Origin: Candidatus Jettenia sp.
GTDB lineage: Bacteria > Planctomycetota > Brocadiia > Brocadiales > Brocadiaceae
Direction of reading: 5' to 3'
Assembly (NCBI GenBank): GCA_021650895.1
Contig: CP091278.1
Location: forward strand, 2,199,659-2,263,658
DNA length: 64,000 nt
The notes under the pieces were generated by a model that was not told the DNA's origin, did no database searches, and was given only the letters and a program-made list of their open reading frames with translations. The first letter of the stretch is position 1. Each line of letters begins with the position of its first letter. A program made the position numbers and the translations under genes. Of this stretch, positions 36,890-47,086 are shown piece by piece.

Positions 36890-39034
36890 ATGCCACTTTA
36901 CGAAATTATATCACTCATAGGTTTTATCCTTGGAACCATTCTGCACATAGTGCTCTCCATCCTGATTGTACAACGAAAGCAGAAGACGCGAAGCGAGCTT
37001 ATATTTCTCTTCCTGGTTATCAGTGTCGCTATGTGGCACTTTGGAAATACTGTCTATCTTTTTAGCTTTCTCTTGTTTGGTAAGGACCTTGCTTCTGTTA
37101 ATCTTGTCTCTGATGCAATTTCTTATATAGGGATTGGTTTTATGCCCAGCCTTCTCTTGCATACGGCAGTCTTGTTTCTTTTCGAGAGCAAGCCTCACAT
37201 CAGGAAATCTTTGCAGTGGATTATTTTTTTTGGTATTTACCTTCCCGTTATTCCCTTTTCGGTAGTAATAAAAAATTTTATCCTATCAGAAGATATGCAT
37301 TTAATGACAACTGCAACTCCTTATATAAAGCCCTTTGTTGTATGGCTAATTATCTCGTTGTTTATTGCAGCAAATATCTCAAAATGGCTGGCAAAAACGG
37401 TGGATGAAAAGGAAGAGCAGAAGTTCTACATGGCCATCTTTTGGGTGATAATTGCTATTGCAATATTTATTGGATTTACGGTACTCTTTGAAGGGAATAA
37501 AATCCCCTACGCTGGCGATTATCTGGTACTCGTTTCCATGTTGTCCTCAATATTCCCCAGTATTATTTTCTCTTATTATGTGTATCGATACAATTATATG
37601 GAATTTGTACTCCGCCGAAGTGTTTTTTATTCATTCCTTACTCTTATCCTGATTTGCCTCTATTATTTTGGGATAAAAAAATTGAGTAATTCGTTGGAGC
37701 GATATTATTCGGTAAATGCAAAGATCCTGGAGCCCGTCTTTGTTATCAGCCTTGTATTCTGGTTTCCAACCCTGAAGGAAAGCGTACAAAAATTGTTTAG
37801 AAAACTGATATTCCACCGTATTGCAGATAGTGAGTATTTGCTGAATGAGTTAAGTCACGTCATTAGTACCGATCCTCTCGTTAATCTCGTAAAACTCCTT
37901 GAGCATGTAGTTGAATCTATCAAAAAGGCTACAGCTATTAAATCTACAAATCTCCTTCTTTTTAAGAGTGAGCGGATTCAGGTTATTGGCGATAAAAGAT
38001 ACGAGCACATTAACCAATCGGATATACAACATATTGTACAATTCTTTGCTAATGGTGAATTTGTTGTGCTCAATCGCTATGAGATAAAAGACGCCCTGAT
38101 TATTAATGAAATGCGGCCGATGGATGCAATTTTCATTTTCCCCATATTTGTAAACCGGAAACTTACGGGTCTTTTAAGTTTGGGACGTGCCAGACGTGGT
38201 TTGCCCGTTGCATCTGATCATCTGGATCAATTAATGATTATTGCTAATGAAATCGGTTCTGCAGTGGAAAAATCGAAAATTATCGAAGAGAAACTTCATC
38301 TGGAAAGGAAGATATATGAGAATGAGAAACTATCCAGCCTTGGACGCCTTTCTACAAGCGTAGCACATGAAGTCAAAAACCCCCTCAGTTCTATAAAGGC
38401 CATTGTTCAGGTCATGCAGGAAGATTTAAAGAAAAACGATCCGTTACAAGAAGACCTGGCAATTATTGTTGATGAAATAGACCGGTTAACCAAGGTCGTC
38501 AATCAATTGCTGCAATTCGCAAAACCGGGCAGTGTGATAAAAACCCATGTCAGGATTGGAGAAGTAATAAACTCGACACTGGTTGTGCTCAGTAACGAAG
38601 CAAAGCAAAATAAGATTGTAACACAATGCCAAATCCCCGGAGACCTCCCATCAATCCTTACTGATAGAGGGGCATTGAAGGAGATATTTTTTAACCTCCT
38701 TCTTAATGCCATCCAGGCTATGCCTTCCGGAGGGAAGATACATATACGCGCTGATTACATGCCTTACAACCAAATGATCAAGGTAACGATCTCCGACACA
38801 GGCCCTGGCATACTACAAGAGTGCATGCCAAAGATATTTGAACCTTTCTACACGACAAAGCAAACGGGGACGGGACTTGGTCTTTCTATCGTAAAAAAGA
38901 AGTTAGAGGACATGGAGGCTACTATTCATGTTGAAAGTAATGAGAATGGAGCATCATTTATTGTAAGTTTTCCCTTAGAAAAATCTCTGCAAACACAACC
39001 TGCCATAAACGATGCAAATGAATCGCCCTTTTAA
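36890..39034 (+). CDS. membrane sensor histidine kinase (PrsK-like)
   Basis: 714 residues. The N-terminal half has about eight TM helices (about 1-280). A GAF-like domain (about 310-455) follows, then HisKA with LSTSVAHEVKNPLSS (phospho-acceptor H493) and a HATPase domain with N-box NLLLNAIQAMPSGG, DTGPGI and GTGLGLSIV. This layout matches PrsK, the kinase of PEP-CTERM/exosortase systems, and the NtrC-type regulator 32 bases downstream fits PrsR. The PEP-CTERM link is by architecture and neighbour only; no exosortase or PEP-CTERM protein is in the window. The start lacks a good ribosome-binding site. Confidence 0.85.
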   Translation: MPLYEIISLIGFILGTILHIVLSILIVQRKQKTRSELIFLFLVISVAMWHFGNTVYLFSFLLFGKDLASVNLVSDAISYIGIGFMPSLLLHTAVLFLFESKPHIRKSLQWIIFFGIYLPVIPFSVVIKNFILSEDMHLMTTATPYIKPFVVWLIISLFIAANISKWLAKTVDEKEEQKFYMAIFWVIIAIAIFIGFTVLFEGNKIPYAGDYLVLVSMLSSIFPSIIFSYYVYRYNYMEFVLRRSVFYSFLTLILICLYYFGIKKLSNSLERYYSVNAKILEPVFVISLVFWFPTLKESVQKLFRKLIFHRIADSEYLLNELSHVISTDPLVNLVKLLEHVVESIKKATAIKSTNLLLFKSERIQVIGDKRYEHINQSDIQHIVQFFANGEFVVLNRYEIKDALIINEMRPMDAIFIFPIFVNRKLTGLLSLGRARRGLPVASDHLDQLMIIANEIGSAVEKSKIIEEKLHLERKIYENEKLSSLGRLSTSVAHEVKNPLSSIKAIVQVMQEDLKKNDPLQEDLAIIVDEIDRLTKVVNQLLQFAKPGSVIKTHVRIGEVINSTLVVLSNEAKQNKIVTQCQIPGDLPSILTDRGALKEIFFNLLLNAIQAMPSGGKIHIRADYMPYNQMIKVTISDTGPGILQECMPKIFEPFYTTKQTGTGLGLSIVKKKLEDMEATIHVESNENGASFIVSFPLEKSLQTQPAINDANESPF

Positions 39035-39066
39035 AAAAATGATAAAAAGTATTCAATAGGAAACCT

Positions 39067-40446
39067 ATGGTTACGCCGTCAATATTAATTGTAGATGATG
39101 AAAAAGCTGCTCGTTACGGAATGAGAAAGATTCTTCAAAAGGATAGCTACACAATATACGAGGCAAAGGATGGTGCCAATGCACTCCACATGATAAAGAC
39201 ATTACAACCCGCATTAGTATTTCTGGATATCAATATGCCGCAGGTCGATGGCATGAAGACTTTGGAAATGATCAATGCCATGAGGAATCCTCCCCTTGTA
39301 GTTATCGTTACTGCATATGGTTCTGAAAAACTTGCCGTTGAGGCCATGAAAAATGGCGCATACGATTACATTGCAAAGCCTTATGAGATCGATGAACTCA
39401 GAATCATCGTCAAAAATGTTTTCGAGAGACTTGCCTTACAGGAAGAAAATGCCCGGCTTAGATCCGAAATAGATCGATTAGAGGGCATGGGAGAACTTAT
39501 CGGCCAAAGCAAATCTATGAAAGATGTCTTTGATAAGATTGAAAAAGTCGGCACAACAGACGTTACCGTACTCATTCAAGGTGAGAGTGGCAGCGGAAAG
39601 GAGATTGTTGCCAGAGAAATTTATAAACGCAGTAAGCGCCGGAATGAACCTTTCATTATCATGAATTGCGCTGCGGTGCCAGAAACACTGATCGAAAGCG
39701 AACTCTTTGGACATGAAAAGGGTGCATTTACCGGTGCAACAGAAAGGCGCCTGGGGAAGTTCGAATTAGCCAATAAAGGAACGATATTCCTTGATGAGAT
39801 CGGAGATATGAGTCTTAGTACACAATCAAAACTCTTGCGCGTATTACAGGAACAGAAATTTGAGCGCCTTGGTGGTATAGAAACACTCGCTGTTGATGTA
39901 CGAGTCGTGAGTGCTACTCACCGTGATCTTGAGGAAGAAATTGAGGAAGGCAGGTTTCGGGAAGATCTTTATTATAGAATTAAGGTAGTGAACATAAAAC
40001 TGCCGCCTTTGAGACACAGAAAAGAGGATATCCCTCTTTTGGTCAACCGATTTATACAATACTTTTCTGAAAAGCACCAAAAGCGTATCCTGTCAATTTC
40101 TCATGAATCGATGAAATCTTTAGTATCTTACAGTTGGCCTGGAAATGTCCGACAACTCAAAAATGTGATTGAAAGTTCTGTAGTTCTTTCCGATAACGAA
40201 GTTCTTAACAACGTAGATCTTCCGGAAGAGACACATCATCAGGATACCGCATTGGTAGTGAAGAATATTGATTACAGCCTCTCATTCCGTGATGCGAAGA
40301 AGATACTTATAGAAAATTTTGAACGCGATTTTATAAAAAAGAAATTAGAAGAATGTAATGGAAATATTAGCCGTGCCGCTGAAGCGCTGGATATGCATCG
40401 TCAAAACCTTCAGCAAAAAATACGAGAACTCCATATAAACAAATAA
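39067..40446 (+). CDS. sigma-54-dependent response regulator (PrsR/NtrC-like)
   Basis: 459 residues. Receiver domain 1-120 with phosphorylated D54 (FLDINMP) and the acidic pair D10-D11. AAA+ domain with Walker A GESGSGKE at 172-179, the sigma-54-contacting GAFTGA loop at 219-224, and Walker B in TIFLDEIGDM. A C-terminal Fis-type HTH (NGNISRAAEALDMHRQNLQQ) ends the protein. All parts needed for RpoN activation are present. It is co-transcribed with the kinase and followed by a strong terminator. Targets cannot be read from the sequence. Confidence 0.93.
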   Translation: MVTPSILIVDDEKAARYGMRKILQKDSYTIYEAKDGANALHMIKTLQPALVFLDINMPQVDGMKTLEMINAMRNPPLVVIVTAYGSEKLAVEAMKNGAYDYIAKPYEIDELRIIVKNVFERLALQEENARLRSEIDRLEGMGELIGQSKSMKDVFDKIEKVGTTDVTVLIQGESGSGKEIVAREIYKRSKRRNEPFIIMNCAAVPETLIESELFGHEKGAFTGATERRLGKFELANKGTIFLDEIGDMSLSTQSKLLRVLQEQKFERLGGIETLAVDVRVVSATHRDLEEEIEEGRFREDLYYRIKVVNIKLPPLRHRKEDIPLLVNRFIQYFSEKHQKRILSISHESMKSLVSYSWPGNVRQLKNVIESSVVLSDNEVLNNVDLPEETHHQDTALVVKNIDYSLSFRDAKKILIENFERDFIKKKLEECNGNISRAAEALDMHRQNLQQKIRELHINK

Positions 40447-40482
40447 AAAAGGGGAAAGATGAAATCTTTCCCCTTTTTAATT
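40447..40482. terminator. bidirectional rho-independent terminator
   Basis: AAAAAAGGGGAAAGAT and its complement enclose a GAA loop, with T-runs on both strands. It separates the convergent regulator gene and coiled-coil gene. Confidence 0.9.
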
Positions 40483-40520
40483 CACGAAAATACTAAATAT
40501 CCTTAATTTCTGGGATATTT

Positions 40521-41375
40521 TTATTTTAAATTTTTTAATGCATTCTCCATTCTGGAAAGTAATATGCTTACTTCGGAAAGAGACATGGTAGGCGAAGTAA
40601 CTCTTTCACGCAGTAAAGCAAATGCTTTATCCAGGTCTTCAGCCGCAGATGAGTCCATGAGCGGAAAATGTGGCTGTCCTGATGGAGATGGAGTTTGTGA
40701 AGGCGAAGTTTGTGGGGTAATGGAAGGTCCTTGTTCTTTAATCTTCGCTAATTCCTGCTCTAAAGCCTCTTTTGCCTTTTGAAGTTCTTCAACATTCTTT
40801 TTCTTTTCTGCAAGCTCCTGCTCAGCAAGCTTCTTTGCTTCGTTGCTATAAATGAGCTGATTTTTCAAATCTTCCTGACTCCTCTTCATATCAGCAACCT
40901 GCAACTCAGATTTTTCGACACCCTTTTTACTTTCTTCTTCCAGAGAAGCAATCTGTTGTGTTAACTTGGCCCTCTCTTCCTCTATTGTATTCAACCTATT
41001 TTGTTGTTCCTGGATCGTATTCTGTAATCCGCTCAACTGCACTCCAACAGCGGCTTTAATGGCACCAAAAGTGTCCACTTCCTTCTGCAATTCAGCTACT
41101 TTTGTTGTCAGACCTTCTTTTTCTGAGGCACAGGTGGCAAATTTCTCCTCAGTTTCTTTCTTTGCAAGTTCAACCTTATCTAAGTTCTCCATCAATTCTG
41201 GAACTTTTAATACCTCTTTACGCCCGGCGCCAAGTTGCCTTTCAAGGGCATGTACCCGCTCTTTTTGTACCCTGTATTTTTCCGTAACTGATACTGCAAA
41301 ACCAACACACAGCAATCCGAAAAGACCTACCAATACAACCATAATAGCCTTTGCTTTTGTGCCACAACTAGACAT
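40521..41375 (-). CDS. membrane-anchored coiled-coil protein of unknown function
   Basis: 284 residues. A TM segment lies at about 10-32 (IMVVLVGLFGLLCVGFAVSV), followed by a long coiled coil (about 35-210) rich in Glu, Lys and Gln heptads. A Ser/Pro/Thr-rich linker (about 213-232, PSITPQTSPSQTPSPSGQPH) and a short helical C-terminal domain (about 235-284) complete it. No enzymatic motif. The layout resembles cell-envelope scaffold proteins. The start at 41375 (ATG, with GGGGGTAT upstream) is reasonable. The 260 bases between it and dnaE hold only the divergent promoters. Confidence 0.75.
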   Translation of the reverse strand: MSSCGTKAKAIMVVLVGLFGLLCVGFAVSVTEKYRVQKERVHALERQLGAGRKEVLKVPELMENLDKVELAKKETEEKFATCASEKEGLTTKVAELQKEVDTFGAIKAAVGVQLSGLQNTIQEQQNRLNTIEEERAKLTQQIASLEEESKKGVEKSELQVADMKRSQEDLKNQLIYSNEAKKLAEQELAEKKKNVEELQKAKEALEQELAKIKEQGPSITPQTSPSQTPSPSGQPHFPLMDSSAAEDLDKAFALLRERVTSPTMSLSEVSILLSRMENALKNLK

Positions 41376-41635
41376 TGGATACCCCCTTTTGGTGTATTTT
41401 AATAATGTTCTTTTACCTTGAATCTATGAATATTCAAAAATAATTTTAGCTAAAAATTAGGTAGGCACCATAATAGCAAAAGGTTAATGAAGTTTCAAGT
41501 AAAATTGTTGTCCAAATAGAGCTTGATTTTCTGAACGATATCGTAGCATAATACCGGACAGAAAATATCAATGAGTGCTTTTGTTACCGCAGTATAATTT
41601 CTTTTCCTTAACAACATTATTTATCGGGTATATAC

Positions 41636-44600
41636 TTGAGTAAAGATACTTTTATACACCTTCATGTCCATAGTGAATACAGCCTCCTTGACGGCGCTTG
41701 CAAGATAAGTGATCTTGTAGATAAAGCCGCCCAGCTTAAAATGTCTGCCCTTGCCCTTACAGACCACGGGAATATGTTTGGCGCTATAGAATTTTATGAA
41801 ACAGCAAAGTCACGGGGAATAAAACCCATCCTGGGTTATGAAGCATATGTAGCAAAAGGAAGTCGTCTGGATAAGGAGTCGAGAAATGGGAAAGAATCTC
41901 TTAGCCATATCACTCTCCTTGCTGAGAATTACGAGGGTTACCGCAATCTTTTAAAACTCACAACCTCGGCATACCTGGAAGGTTTTTACTATAAACCACG
42001 GATTGACAAGACACTCCTGAGAACCCTTTCCAAAGGAATTATTTGCCTGAGTGGATGTATGACTTCAGAAATCAATCATTGCTTATTAAACAACCGTTAT
42101 GAAGAAGCAATAATGGTAGCAAGAGAATACCAGGACATCTTTGGTCCTGATCATTTTTATCTGGAGGTTCAAAACAACAAGATTGAGCAACAAGCGGGAT
42201 TGGTGTCAAAAGCGATCGAAATAGGGAAGGAATTGGGTATACCCCTGGTGGCAACAAATGATATTCATTACATGAATGCAGACGATGCGATGGCCCATGA
42301 TGTTCTCTTATGCATTAATACCGGAAAACATCTGTCAGATGTACAAAGACTGCGCTTTGGAACAAGTGAATTTTACTTTAAAAATCCCGGTGAAATGTAC
42401 GACATCTTTCAGCATCTGCCGGAAGCCGTTGAAAACACTCTAAAAATTGCCGACCGGTGCAATGTGGAAATGCCCTTTGGAAAGATGCATCTGCCAAAGT
42501 TCATTTCACCACAGGGTATGGCCAACAATGCCTATCTCAGGAAGCTTTGTGAGGAGGGCGCAATCCAAAAATACGGTTCTCTTACGCAACAGGTTCGTGA
42601 GCGGCTGGATTACGAGCTGCAGGTTATCGAAACTACCGGTTTTGTGGATTATTTTTTAATCGTTTGGGACTTTATTTATTTTGCCGTACAACATCGCATA
42701 CCTGCTACGGGACGAGGTTCCGGTGCAGGCAGTCTGGTCGCTTATTTATTGAATATTACCAATATCGATCCTCTCGAAAACGACTTGCTCTTTGAGCGGT
42801 TTCTTAATGCAGAAAGAATTTCCATGCCTGATCTCGATATTGACTTCTGTGCGGAAGGTCGCGAAAAGGTTATCCAGTATGTAAGGAAAAAATACGGCGG
42901 GGATAGCAATGTAGCTCAAATCATTACCTTTGGAACAATGAAGGCAAAGGCCGTTATTCGCGATGTAGGCCGGGTAATGAATATCCCTTTGTCGGAAGTA
43001 GATAAAGTGGCTAAACTTATTCCCAATACAATCAATATAACTTTAAAACAAGCCCTGGAGCAGGAACCTGCATTAAAGACACTCTATGAAGGCGAAAAAC
43101 ATATCCGTGAACTGTTCGACATTTCTAAAAAGCTGGAAGGATTATGCCGCCATGCATCAGTACATGCAGCAGGTATTGTAATCTCAGATGAACCACTCAC
43201 CGAATATGTACCTCTGGCAAAAAGCGGAGACGTTGTTACAACGCAATTCTATGATGAAATATTGGTAGATAAAATTGGTTTGTTAAAGGCCGATTTTCTT
43301 GGCGTTCGGAAATTAACCGTCATCGATAAGGCTATAAAATTAATTCATGAAACTACCGGGAAAGATATCGATCTTATGAAAATTCCTATGGACGATAAGC
43401 AAACGTATGAATTATTAGCCCGTGGGGATGTAAAAGGGATTTTCCAGGTAGAAACCAGCCGCGGATTCAGGGAATTGTTAAAAAAGCTAAAACCTGATAA
43501 ATTTGCTGACATTTTACCTCTCGTAGCCTTGTACAGACCAGGTCCATTGCAGAGTGGGATGGTAGAATCTTTTATTAACCGGAAACATGGAAGAGAAGAG
43601 GTAACGTATCTTCACTCTTCACTGGAACCTCTCCTGAAAGAGACCCACGGAGTAATTTTATACCAGGAACAGGTTATGCGTATTGCCAACCGCCTGGCCG
43701 GTTTTTCTCTCAACCAGGCTGACAATCTCCGTAAAGCGATGGGAAAAAAGAAACCTGAAATTATGGCAAAATTCAAAGACCAGTTCGTAAACGGAGCTAC
43801 CGCACATGGGATTCCTGAAAAAACTGCAAGAAGTATCTTTGAACTGATGGAATATTTCGCAGGATATGGCTTCAATAAATCCCATTCCGCAGCATATGCG
43901 GTAATCACTTATCAAACTGCCTATTTAAAGGCAAACTACCCTGTTCAGTATATGATTGCACAATTGAGTTGTGAAAAAGAAAATACGGATAAGATTGTAG
44001 AGTATATTGAGGATTGCCGCCGGATGGGTATCGAGGTATTGCCTCCTGATGTCAACGAGAGTCAAAATGATTTTACTATCTCAGATGGAAATAAGATACG
44101 GTTCGGACTGGGAGCTATCAAAAATGTAGGGGATAAAGCCATCGAATCAATCGTCCTGTCCAGAAATAAAGGAGGACGATTTACCTCAATCCTGGATGTA
44201 TGCAAACGGGTTGATATGCGAGTCGTTAATAAGCAGGTAATTGAATCGATGATCAAATCAGGGTGTTTCGACTCGTTGCATGATAATCGCGCGCGGCTGC
44301 TTGCAGGGCTTGATACAACTATGCAGATGGGAAGCGTAGCAAACAAAGATAGGCGTACCGGTCAAAAATCCTTGTTTGCTATCGACACCGATATGGATAT
44401 GTTTGGGAAAGGCGACCCGGGAAAAGACAGCGATACGAGTCAGTGGTCAGAAAAGGAACTGCGGCAAGCAGAAAAGGAGAGTCTTGGCTTCTACCTGAGT
44501 TCCCATCCCCTGCATGCCTATCATGAAAAAATCAAGCAATTATCCACCACGTCATCTGCAGAGGTATCGGAACTTTCTGAGGGAGATGAAGTAATTATAG

Positions 44601-45091
44601 GGGGTATTATTACAAATCTTAGGCAAAGCACTACAAAACGAGGCGACCCCATGCTCTATATTACCCTCGAAGATACGAAAGGCATAGTTGAGTGTATTGC
44701 CTTTCACAAAGAAACAAAGACGTATAAGCCACTATTCAACATGGATGAGGTTGTTTTTGTGAAAGGCCAGGTCGGCTTCCAAAGTACTGTCCCCACCGTA
44801 CGGATAAAGGAAGTTATTGCCGAAAAAGATGCATTCACACGCCTCGTTACATGCGTAGCCATTCGCTTTGATGTCTCTCATTTTGAAGAGACAAAATTCC
44901 TGCAATTAAAAGAAATTATTAAGCTCCATAGCGGTACATGTCCCCTGTTTTTTGATATCATTACCACTCAAGGTACTTATCAAATCAAGACATCCCGTCA
45001 ATATTTCATCTCAGCAACAGATGCCTTCGTATCGCATATACAAGAACTCTTCGGTTCGGATGCACTTCTGATAAATCAGACGGAATACTAA
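41636..45091 (+). CDS. dnaE: DNA polymerase III alpha subunit
   Basis: Replicative polymerase of 1151 residues, a normal DnaE1 length. PHP domain at the start (FIHLHVHSEYSLLDG), polymerase palm with catalytic D399 and D401 in PDLDIDF, then finger and HhH regions. A beta-clamp-binding motif Q910-K-S-L-F914 lies before the OB domain (VIIGGIITNLRQSTTKRG). I accept the TTG at 41636 because the PHP domain begins a few residues in and no ATG is available in frame just upstream. First gene of a plus-strand run with the NDK-like gene, an MBL hydrolase and gyrA. Confidence 0.96.
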   Translation: MSKDTFIHLHVHSEYSLLDGACKISDLVDKAAQLKMSALALTDHGNMFGAIEFYETAKSRGIKPILGYEAYVAKGSRLDKESRNGKESLSHITLLAENYEGYRNLLKLTTSAYLEGFYYKPRIDKTLLRTLSKGIICLSGCMTSEINHCLLNNRYEEAIMVAREYQDIFGPDHFYLEVQNNKIEQQAGLVSKAIEIGKELGIPLVATNDIHYMNADDAMAHDVLLCINTGKHLSDVQRLRFGTSEFYFKNPGEMYDIFQHLPEAVENTLKIADRCNVEMPFGKMHLPKFISPQGMANNAYLRKLCEEGAIQKYGSLTQQVRERLDYELQVIETTGFVDYFLIVWDFIYFAVQHRIPATGRGSGAGSLVAYLLNITNIDPLENDLLFERFLNAERISMPDLDIDFCAEGREKVIQYVRKKYGGDSNVAQIITFGTMKAKAVIRDVGRVMNIPLSEVDKVAKLIPNTINITLKQALEQEPALKTLYEGEKHIRELFDISKKLEGLCRHASVHAAGIVISDEPLTEYVPLAKSGDVVTTQFYDEILVDKIGLLKADFLGVRKLTVIDKAIKLIHETTGKDIDLMKIPMDDKQTYELLARGDVKGIFQVETSRGFRELLKKLKPDKFADILPLVALYRPGPLQSGMVESFINRKHGREEVTYLHSSLEPLLKETHGVILYQEQVMRIANRLAGFSLNQADNLRKAMGKKKPEIMAKFKDQFVNGATAHGIPEKTARSIFELMEYFAGYGFNKSHSAAYAVITYQTAYLKANYPVQYMIAQLSCEKENTDKIVEYIEDCRRMGIEVLPPDVNESQNDFTISDGNKIRFGLGAIKNVGDKAIESIVLSRNKGGRFTSILDVCKRVDMRVVNKQVIESMIKSGCFDSLHDNRARLLAGLDTTMQMGSVANKDRRTGQKSLFAIDTDMDMFGKGDPGKDSDTSQWSEKELRQAEKESLGFYLSSHPLHAYHEKIKQLSTTSSAEVSELSEGDEVIIGGIITNLRQSTTKRGDPMLYITLEDTKGIVECIAFHKETKTYKPLFNMDEVVFVKGQVGFQSTVPTVRIKEVIAEKDAFTRLVTCVAIRFDVSHFEETKFLQLKEIIKLHSGTCPLFFDIITTQGTYQIKTSRQYFISATDAFVSHIQELFGSDALLINQTEY

Positions 45092-45216
45092 CAACGGCTT
45101 AAAAATGTTTGACCTGCCTCAATTATTGTGTTATAGTTAAACATTTATTATTTATAATTATACACTTAATTCTTATATCATTAATGTCATTCTGAATCTC
45201 GGAGAGAAACAAATTT

Positions 45217-46407
45217 ATGGCGGATGAACTTACGTATGCACTGATTACTCCCTACAGCCTTCTCAAAAGCCGGACTGGCGGTATTCTGGGGCGTCTACTT
45301 TCGTTAGCAAACCTTGAGCTTATCGGGGCAACAATGTTTGCGCCAAGTGATGATTTCGTCGATAAATATTGTGCAACTATTGAAGAACAGGATATCAAAC
45401 AAGCGTGGAAGAAAGTTATGATTAACTATATCAATAGTAACTTTCGTAAGGAAAATAAATTTGGGATTACCAACCGGACGGTATTGCTTTTCTTTAAGGG
45501 TTCTCATGCTATTGAAAAGTTAAAGGATGATGTAATCGGGCCTATTACCAGTTTCCAGGGACATACCATTCGGGGCAGCTTTGGGGATTTTGTAGAAAAT
45601 TCTGATGGCACCATGGAGTATTTCGAGCCGGCCGTTGTTACTTCAGCAGACCCTATTACTAACGATAAACAACTTGCCTTATTTGCTGAATATCTGCCAA
45701 AAGATGGAGGCGTTTTGGAAGATATCATCAAGTTTCCTGAAGGGGTGAAGGCAGAAACAACTTTGGTTATCCTGAAACCGTTTGAGGAACAAAGTCCACT
45801 ACCCGGCAATATCATCGATATGTTTTCCCGAACGGGTTTATTCATTGTTGGACTAAAGCTCTTGAGAATGAGTATTGCACAGGCTGAAGAATTTTATGGC
45901 CCTTTAATAAACATATTTCGTGAAAAACTAAAGCCAAAACCAGAAAAGATAGCAGAAAAATTAAAAGAAAGTTTTAAATCCTGCTTCACCTTCGAAGTGC
46001 CAGATGCTGTTATTAAAAACCACGCAGCAGAATTATCAGAACAATTAAAAGATATGAATGCTATGCATGAATTTAATAAGATTATCCAGTATATGACAGG
46101 CCTGGACCCTGAAAAAACAAGCCCGGCCGATAAGGAAAAACCAGGGACTGCGCGTTGCCTTGCCCTTTTATACCGGGGGCCGGATGCCATCCGTAAAATC
46201 AGAAATATTCTGGGCCCTACCGATTCAAAGAAAGGGGAGCCTGGTAAAGTCCGCAGAATTTACGGGGAAGATATCATGAAGAATGCTGCCCATGCCTCAG
46301 ATGCTGTAGAAAATGCGGAGAGAGAACGAAAAATTATCGGATTATGGGAGAACAAGGAGCCATATGAGCTTAAGGAAATAATCGAAGATTATTTACGGAA
46401 AAAGTAG
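45217..46407 (+). CDS. tandem nucleoside-diphosphate-kinase-like protein
   Basis: 396 residues made of two NDK-fold halves. Half one (about 1-165) starts TYALITPYSLLKSRTGGILG. It lacks the active-site His: where NDK has HGSDS, it reads VTSADP. Half two (about 180-396) starts ETTLVILKPF and ends with NAAHASDAVENAERE, keeping the phospho-histidine as H359 in the N-x-x-H-(A/G)-S-D motif. A helical insert (about 230-285) separates its parts. GGAGAG precedes the ATG. Half two may be a working kinase and half one a structural or regulatory pseudo-domain. It is five bases from the next gene. Confidence 0.8.
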   Translation: MADELTYALITPYSLLKSRTGGILGRLLSLANLELIGATMFAPSDDFVDKYCATIEEQDIKQAWKKVMINYINSNFRKENKFGITNRTVLLFFKGSHAIEKLKDDVIGPITSFQGHTIRGSFGDFVENSDGTMEYFEPAVVTSADPITNDKQLALFAEYLPKDGGVLEDIIKFPEGVKAETTLVILKPFEEQSPLPGNIIDMFSRTGLFIVGLKLLRMSIAQAEEFYGPLINIFREKLKPKPEKIAEKLKESFKSCFTFEVPDAVIKNHAAELSEQLKDMNAMHEFNKIIQYMTGLDPEKTSPADKEKPGTARCLALLYRGPDAIRKIRNILGPTDSKKGEPGKVRRIYGEDIMKNAAHASDAVENAERERKIIGLWENKEPYELKEIIEDYLRKK

Positions 46408-46411
46408 AACT

Positions 46412-47086
46412 ATGTTTATTCAAAAGATACCTGTAGGACCATTAAAGGTATGCTGTTATATTGTTGCAGGTAAAATTTCAAACGATGCAATGATCATCGA
46501 CCCAGGCGCAGATGCAGAAGCTATTATTGATTTTCTGAAAAAAGGGCGTCTAACACCTAAAATTATCGTACTTACCCATGGTCATGGCGATCATATCGGT
46601 GCCAACGCTGCTCTTAAAAAAGCGTTCCCCGATATTCAAATTTGTATACATGAGGAAGATCAGGATATGCTCCCTTACCCGGCCAAAAACCTTTCTATCC
46701 TTTCTGCTTTTTATGGCGGCCCAACGGTACGATCACCTCTGGCAAACCGATTACTCAAGGATGGAGATATGATCACCGTGGATGAACACGTCTTTGATGT
46801 AATCCATACACCGGGACATACCCCTGGCGGAATATGCCTCTCCAGCAAAAAGCGGGAGAACGGAAAACCTCCCATATTATTTTCCGGAGATACCCTATTT
46901 AAAGAAAGTATCGGCCGGACAGATTTCCCGGGGAGCGATCAGGAAAAACTCCTTCGCGCTATCAAGGAACGATTGTTTGTTCTGGATGAAGATACAATTG
47001 TATACCCTGGACATGGTCCATCAACAACTATTTTAGAAGAAAAGAAACATAATCCATTTGTTACCGAGGTAACTATGCATGGTTGA
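46412..47086 (+). CDS. MBL-fold metallohydrolase (glyoxalase II-like)
   Basis: 224 residues. The dinuclear-metal motif THGHGDHIG is at about 56-64; further ligands lie in HTPGHTPGG, FSGDTLF and YPGHG. It resembles the YcbL/glyoxalase II-type thioester hydrolases, but the substrate cannot be stated. It starts five bases after the NDK-like gene and overlaps gyrA by eight bases, so all three should be translated from one message. Confidence 0.9.
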   Translation: MFIQKIPVGPLKVCCYIVAGKISNDAMIIDPGADAEAIIDFLKKGRLTPKIIVLTHGHGDHIGANAALKKAFPDIQICIHEEDQDMLPYPAKNLSILSAFYGGPTVRSPLANRLLKDGDMITVDEHVFDVIHTPGHTPGGICLSSKKRENGKPPILFSGDTLFKESIGRTDFPGSDQEKLLRAIKERLFVLDEDTIVYPGHGPSTTILEEKKHNPFVTEVTMHG

